Positions 32,241-35,789 of a stretch of DNA of 35,789 bases are shown here, piece after piece. The position numbers and the translations under genes were made by a program. Numbering within the stretch: the first letter of the stretch is position 1; each line of letters opens with the position of its first letter. The DNA is from an uncultured Lachnospiraceae bacterium (GTDB taxonomy: Bacteria; Bacillota; Clostridia; Lachnospirales; Lachnospiraceae). The stretch spans positions 1-35,789 of the forward strand of contig CAJUFE010000048.1 of the NCBI GenBank assembly GCA_910585635.1, in the 5' to 3' direction. Under the pieces are notes generated by a model. The model worked only from the letters and a program-made list of their open reading frames with translations. It had not been told where the DNA came from and ran no database searches.

Positions 32241-33155
32241 TCAAGCGGTGACCGCCAGCAGGATGGGGACCGTGAACACGCAGAGCACCGTGGTCAGGAT
32301 GATCGCGGCGCTGCAGGTGGTACAGTCCATCCCTTTTTGCGTCCCTAGGATCAGGGGCATATTGCCGATGGGCATCCCGAACATGATCATGCATAAGGGG
32401 ATCAGGGGCGCGGTACCCGGCATCAGCCTAAGGAGCGGCAGCATCAGCAGGGGCAGTATGAGCAGCTTGACGATCGAAAAGATGTAGAGCCGCGGGTGGC
32501 CGAAGATCTGCTTTAAGTCGGAATTAGCCAAAGCGAAGCCCACCGCCACCAGCGCCAGGGGCGAGGTGACATTTCCCAGATAAGAGACGGAGGTCTTGAG
32601 GAAATCCGGGAGCTGGATCTCAAAGATGATCATCAGGAGCGCCACCGGCCCGGAGATCGTGCCTGGGTTCAGCATCCCCTTTAAGGCGGAGGCTGAAAAG
32701 CCGCCGTTCATCAATGCGATCCCATAGGTGTAAAAGACCACGTTGTAGATCATCATGAACTCGGTCACATAGATCACGTATTCCGGTCCCAGGACGCTGG
32801 TGACCACAGGGATCCCGATGAAGCCCAGGTTGGAAAAAACGAACATCATCTGGAAAATCCGCTGCTGGTCCTTATCCTTATCGAAAAGGGGGGATAAGAG
32901 CATCCCGGCCAGGATAAAGAACAAGAACATCCCCACAGCGATCAGGCTCACGGTCCCCAGAGTGTCCAGGGAGATCATCCCGATCGCATTGGCTGCATTG
33001 GAGATCAATAGTAAAGGGTTGAACACATTGACTAACATCCTGGACATCTGTTTGTTCGTATGGGCATCCAGCATGCCGGACTTCGTAAAGAAATAGCCGG
33101 TCCCGATCATGATCAGGAGCGCCAACATCTGAAAAAATACCGTAAAGATCGCCAT
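32241..33155 (-). CDS. AEC family auxin-efflux-like transporter
   Basis: A 304-residue protein with about ten membrane segments, matching the AEC (auxin efflux carrier/PIN-like) family in length and pattern. The inverted-repeat crossover regions show as FVFSNLGFIGIPVV and CMIMFGMPIGNMPLIL. Bacterial members export or exchange carboxylates such as malate; the substrate here is unknown. It lies 86 bases downstream of a LacI-type regulator on the same strand, with a palindrome in the gap. Confidence 0.9.
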   Translation of the reverse strand: MAIFTVFFQMLALLIMIGTGYFFTKSGMLDAHTNKQMSRMLVNVFNPLLLISNAANAIGMISLDTLGTVSLIAVGMFLFFILAGMLLSPLFDKDKDQQRIFQMMFVFSNLGFIGIPVVTSVLGPEYVIYVTEFMMIYNVVFYTYGIALMNGGFSASALKGMLNPGTISGPVALLMIIFEIQLPDFLKTSVSYLGNVTSPLALVAVGFALANSDLKQIFGHPRLYIFSIVKLLILPLLMLPLLRLMPGTAPLIPLCMIMFGMPIGNMPLILGTQKGMDCTTCSAAIILTTVLCVFTVPILLAVTA

Positions 33156-33218
33156 CTTCTTCTCTTCTCTTTTCTTTTGTCGTGGGGCTGTGAGATATCA
33201 CGGCAGCGCCGAGTTTAA

Positions 33219-33255
33219 GGGAGCCTGCTATAAAGAGCTCTCTATAGGAGCTCCC
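33219..33255. promoter_or_regulatory. Palindrome at the lacI end, upstream of the transporter gene
   Basis: The 20-bp near-perfect palindrome CTATAAAGAGCTCTCTATAG (33228-33247, one mismatched pair) is flanked by GGGAGC (33219-33224) and GCTCCC (33250-33255). It overlaps the regulator stop codon. It could be the regulator operator for the transporter gene or an mRNA processing hairpin. Confidence 0.5.
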
Positions 33256-34264
33256 AGTTCCCGATCCGCCTGACGGACCCCCGCTCTACCAGTTTGACCG
33301 GGAGGATCCAGTCCCGTGTCTTTTTCCCCTTGATCAGACAGGACAGGGCGTCCACGGCCATCTGCGCCTTCTGCTCGATATCCTGGTGCATGGTGGTCAG
33401 CTTCGGCTGGGCTAAGTCCGCGTACAGCAGGTCGCTGAAACCGGCTACAGAGATATCCTCTGGTATCCTTAAGCCCATATCACGCAGGATGGTAAAGGCC
33501 TCCAGGGCATACAGGTCCGAGGAAAAGAACAGAGCGGTCTGCTCTCGGATCAGCCCCTGCTGCTGCTTTAGCTGCGCCATCCGCTCTCCATACCCGCCGG
33601 TGATGAGCAGATGCTGCCGGTCTGATACAGGGACATGGTTTTTCTGCAGTGCCTTCTGGAAGCCCAGCCAACGCTGGCGGCTGGATCCATGCTCATCATC
33701 TGAGATCATCAAGATCTTGCGGTGCCCCATAGAGAGCAGGTAATTCCCCATCTGATACCCCCCGCCAAAGTCATCGGTCATGATATTGATGTAGTCCGAC
33801 CGGTCGCCCAGATACGCGTCCAGGGATACCATGGGCTTATCACAGAGCTGGTGGAGCTGATGGAGGCGGTCCGTCTGCAGATCGCAGGCGATCAGACCAT
33901 CTAAGTTCCAGGACTTGGTCTGCTGGATGATCTCTTCTGTATCCGATAAGCTCAGCAGGAGCATATACTGCCCCTTTTCCCGGATATACCGGTCCAGATA
34001 GCCGATCAGCAAACTATAGTAGGGATCGGCAAGGGCGGGCTCACCAGAAGCATTTTTACCTGTAAGGATCACACCGATCACGTTGGACCGTTTCTGTGCC
34101 AGCATCAGACCGCTCATGCTGGGGACATAGCCCATCTCTTTGATCGCTGCCTCGATCTTCTTTCGGGTCTCCTCTGAGACCCTCTGTGCTTTTCCGTGGA
34201 TCACATTGGACACGGTGGCGGTGCTGACGCCTACATGATCCGCGATATCTTTGATCCTGACCAT
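33242..34264 (-). CDS. LacI family transcriptional regulator
   Basis: A 340-residue LacI/GalR regulator. The helix-turn-helix and hinge helix are at the N-terminus (MVRIKDIADHVGVSTATVSN, then RVSEETRKKIEAAIKEMGY). The periplasmic-binding-protein-like effector domain follows from about 60. ATG 34264 sits just after GGAGAG and gives normal family length. The open frame extends upstream to 34507, but that would overlap pepT on the same strand in another frame. The effector is unknown. It probably controls pepT, itself and the transporter. Confidence 0.92.
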   Translation of the reverse strand: MVRIKDIADHVGVSTATVSNVIHGKAQRVSEETRKKIEAAIKEMGYVPSMSGLMLAQKRSNVIGVILTGKNASGEPALADPYYSLLIGYLDRYIREKGQYMLLLSLSDTEEIIQQTKSWNLDGLIACDLQTDRLHQLHQLCDKPMVSLDAYLGDRSDYINIMTDDFGGGYQMGNYLLSMGHRKILMISDDEHGSSRQRWLGFQKALQKNHVPVSDRQHLLITGGYGERMAQLKQQQGLIREQTALFFSSDLYALEAFTILRDMGLRIPEDISVAGFSDLLYADLAQPKLTTMHQDIEQKAQMAVDALSCLIKGKKTRDWILPVKLVERGSVRRIGNWELL

Positions 34265-34280
34265 TCTCTCTCCTAAACGC

Positions 34281-35513
34281 TCAAGGCTGCATCTGTTCCA
34301 ATTTCTGTACGATCCGTACCAGAAGCTGCGAGACCTTTTCCATAGATTGGATACAGACGAACTCGTAGGGTCCATGGAAGTTATGGCCGCCTGTACAGAG
34401 ATTGGGGCAGGGAAGGCCCATATAGGACAGCCTTGCGCCATCTGTACCGCCTCGGATCGGACAGATCCTTGGCTGGATCTCAAGCTCTTCCATGGCGGAC
34501 TGAGCAAGATCGATCAGATACATGTGGTCCTTTAGCATTTCTTTCATATTGTAGTAGGAATCCACCAGCTCGACCTCTATGGTCCCGGCCCCGTATTTTC
34601 CGTTGAGGAAATCGGCTGTCCGCTGGAACTGGGCTTTTTTAAAGTCAAACCGGGCCCGGTCGTGATCGCGGATGATATAGTCGAATGTCGCTCCTGCCAC
34701 ATCCCCGCTCATCTGGACCAGATGATAAAACCCTTCATAGCCTTCTGTATACATGGGATTTTCAAAAACCGGGAGCATGGATTGAAATTCCATCCCGATC
34801 AAGGCCGCATTTTTCATCGCGCCTTTTGATGAACCGGGGTGGATGCTCTTCCCATGGACATGTACTCTCCCGCTGGCCGCATTGAAATTCTCATATTCCA
34901 GCTCGCCGAGAGCGCCGCCGTCTATCGTAAAGGCTACATCCGCGCCAAAGGCATCTACGTCAAAGCCATCCGCGCCCTTCCCCACCTCTTCATCCGGGGT
35001 AAACCCGATGCAGATCTGTCCGTGCAAGATCTTCTGGTGCGCCAGCAGATACTCTGCGGCTGCCATGATCTCCGCCACGCCGGCCTTGTCATCAGCCCCT
35101 AACAGCGTGGTCCCGTCTGTGACGATCAGATCCTTTCCAATATACGCCAAAAGCTCGGGGAACTCGGCGGGGTCTAAAAAAAGCCTCTGTTCCTCATTTA
35201 AACAGATCCGCCCCCCATCATAAGCGGTTATCCTCTGCGGTCTTACCTCATGCCCGGAAAATGCAGGGGAAGTATCCATATGGGCGATCAGACCCAGGGA
35301 GGGGACGCTTTTCGTGGTATTGGCAGGGATCCTTGCCATCACATAGCACTGGTCGCTCACACGTACATCCGAAGCCCCCATCTCCTCCAGCTCTTTTGCC
35401 AGGAAACGGGCCAGAGCGAACTGTTTTTCTGTGCTGGGGAGCTGCTCCACTTCATCGGCGGACTGGGTATCATAAGAAACATAACGCAAAAAACGATCGA
35501 CTACTGAAGACAT
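34281..35513 (-). CDS. pepT: Peptidase T (tripeptide aminopeptidase)
   Basis: A 410-residue M20B di-zinc aminopeptidase that releases the N-terminal residue of tripeptides. Metal and catalytic motifs are LIAHMDTSP, LLGADDKAGVAE, FTPDEEVGKG and a C-terminal NLCTGGHNFHGPYEF. The length equals that of known PepT. ATG 35513 is preferred, with AAAGGAG upstream; an in-frame start at 35543 would add ten basic residues. lacI follows after 16 bases, so the two are co-transcribed. Confidence 0.95.
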   Translation of the reverse strand: MSSVVDRFLRYVSYDTQSADEVEQLPSTEKQFALARFLAKELEEMGASDVRVSDQCYVMARIPANTTKSVPSLGLIAHMDTSPAFSGHEVRPQRITAYDGGRICLNEEQRLFLDPAEFPELLAYIGKDLIVTDGTTLLGADDKAGVAEIMAAAEYLLAHQKILHGQICIGFTPDEEVGKGADGFDVDAFGADVAFTIDGGALGELEYENFNAASGRVHVHGKSIHPGSSKGAMKNAALIGMEFQSMLPVFENPMYTEGYEGFYHLVQMSGDVAGATFDYIIRDHDRARFDFKKAQFQRTADFLNGKYGAGTIEVELVDSYYNMKEMLKDHMYLIDLAQSAMEELEIQPRICPIRGGTDGARLSYMGLPCPNLCTGGHNFHGPYEFVCIQSMEKVSQLLVRIVQKLEQMQP

Positions 35514-35555
35514 GATGCATTTCTCCTTTTTTCTTGGTCTCACTTTTTGGTATAG

Positions 35556-35582
35556 GGTTTACATAAAAAAATTATGTCAACT
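35556..35582. repeat. Second dif-like 11-5-11 site, upstream of pepT
   Basis: GGTTTACATAA (35556-35566), spacer AAAAA, TTATGTCAACT (35572-35582). Read on the - strand it differs from the core at 23236-23262 at 4 of 27 positions. It contains TTGACA on the - strand, but no good -10 lies 16-18 bases beyond, so its role as the pepT promoter is uncertain. An operator is an alternative reading. Confidence 0.5.
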
Positions 35583-35748
35583 CATCTCGCCGGATACGGA
35601 TGATCTGGATGGTGATGAGTCGGTCAAAGGCTATTGTAACACATCAAGGATATTCTGTCCAATGCTGTCAGGGATTTTTGTCAGAAAGTGCGTCGGACTG
35701 TAACAGTTCAGGTAGGTCTGCGCGTTTGCTGCGCTGACCGTAAGAAAG

Positions 35749-35789
35749 CGTGGTGGCCGCAAGCATCCGGCCCATCGCGTAGCGATCTT
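35749..35789. repeat. Intergenic repeat family C, copy 2 (cut by the window end)
   Basis: Matches 10575-10615 at 36 of 41 positions. The inner hairpin ATCGC/GCGAT is kept while its loop changes. The distal half of the large stem would lie beyond the window. Confidence 0.55.

Noticed and set aside
34265..34507. N-terminal extension of the LacI-type regulator
   Set aside because: It would overlap pepT on the same strand, and the helix-turn-helix that begins all LacI proteins starts at ATG 34264.
35552..35580. Sigma-A promoter for pepT using TTGACA on the - strand
   Set aside because: No acceptable -10 hexamer occurs 16-18 bases downstream; the hexamer is part of the dif-like arm.

Overview
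The window looks like a chromosomal segment of a moderately GC-rich Clostridia genome, most likely a gut Lachnospiraceae. The evidence is gene content and order: radC-mreCD-PBP2-minCDE-rodA-mgsA, yggS-sepF, rplU-prp-rpmA-obg-yhbY-nadD-yqeK-rsfS, and lexA divergent from a yneA-like gene. It also carries an L27 with the cleavable Firmicutes N-terminal extension and a lipoprotein reductase with FMN-binding domains. No tRNA, rRNA, IS element or CRISPR array was seen, and no gap without a gene exceeds 300 bases.

Layout. Bases 1-9900 hold a cell-shape and septum-placement cluster, all on the + strand: a small membrane protein, radC, mreC, mreD, a very long PBP2, minC, minD, minE, rodA, mgsA and a lipoprotein D,D-carboxypeptidase. 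Bases 9904-12984 carry a small P-loop protein, a HlyD-like single-pass protein behind a structured leader, and yggS. Bases 13003-16993 carry sepF, aroB, lspA, an rluD-type pseudouridine synthase and a cytidylate-kinase-like protein. Bases 17001-21689 form the L21/L27/Obg ribosome-assembly operon, ending with rsfS. Bases 21906-23199 are the SOS pair lexA and yneA-like, with three LexA-type boxes between them. From 23307 on, most genes are on the - strand: a XerS-like tyrosine recombinase, a TtcA-like tRNA thiolase, dus, a membrane protein, a two-FMN-domain extracellular reductase, and a pepT-lacI-AEC transporter group. A TrmH/SpoU methyltransferase and an unrecognised coiled-coil protein run on + among them.

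How the genes fit together. The left half couples wall elongation (MreC/D, PBP2, RodA) with division-site selection (MinCDE, SepF) and ribosome biogenesis (Prp, L27, Obg, YhbY, RsfS). The SOS module adds a damage-induced division block. The right half is accessory metabolism: flavin-based electron transfer to an external acceptor and peptide use.

The most unusual signal is a 24-bp perfect inverted repeat at 23223-23275, next to the recombinase gene and near where gene direction flips from + to -. Its core has two 11-bp arms, each resembling the XerD-binding half of a dif site, with a 5-bp spacer. A second, less perfect site of the same 11-5-11 design lies at 35556-35582. Two short intergenic repeat families, each present twice, and an inverted fragment of the dus 3' end are further structures that ordinary gene annotation does not explain.
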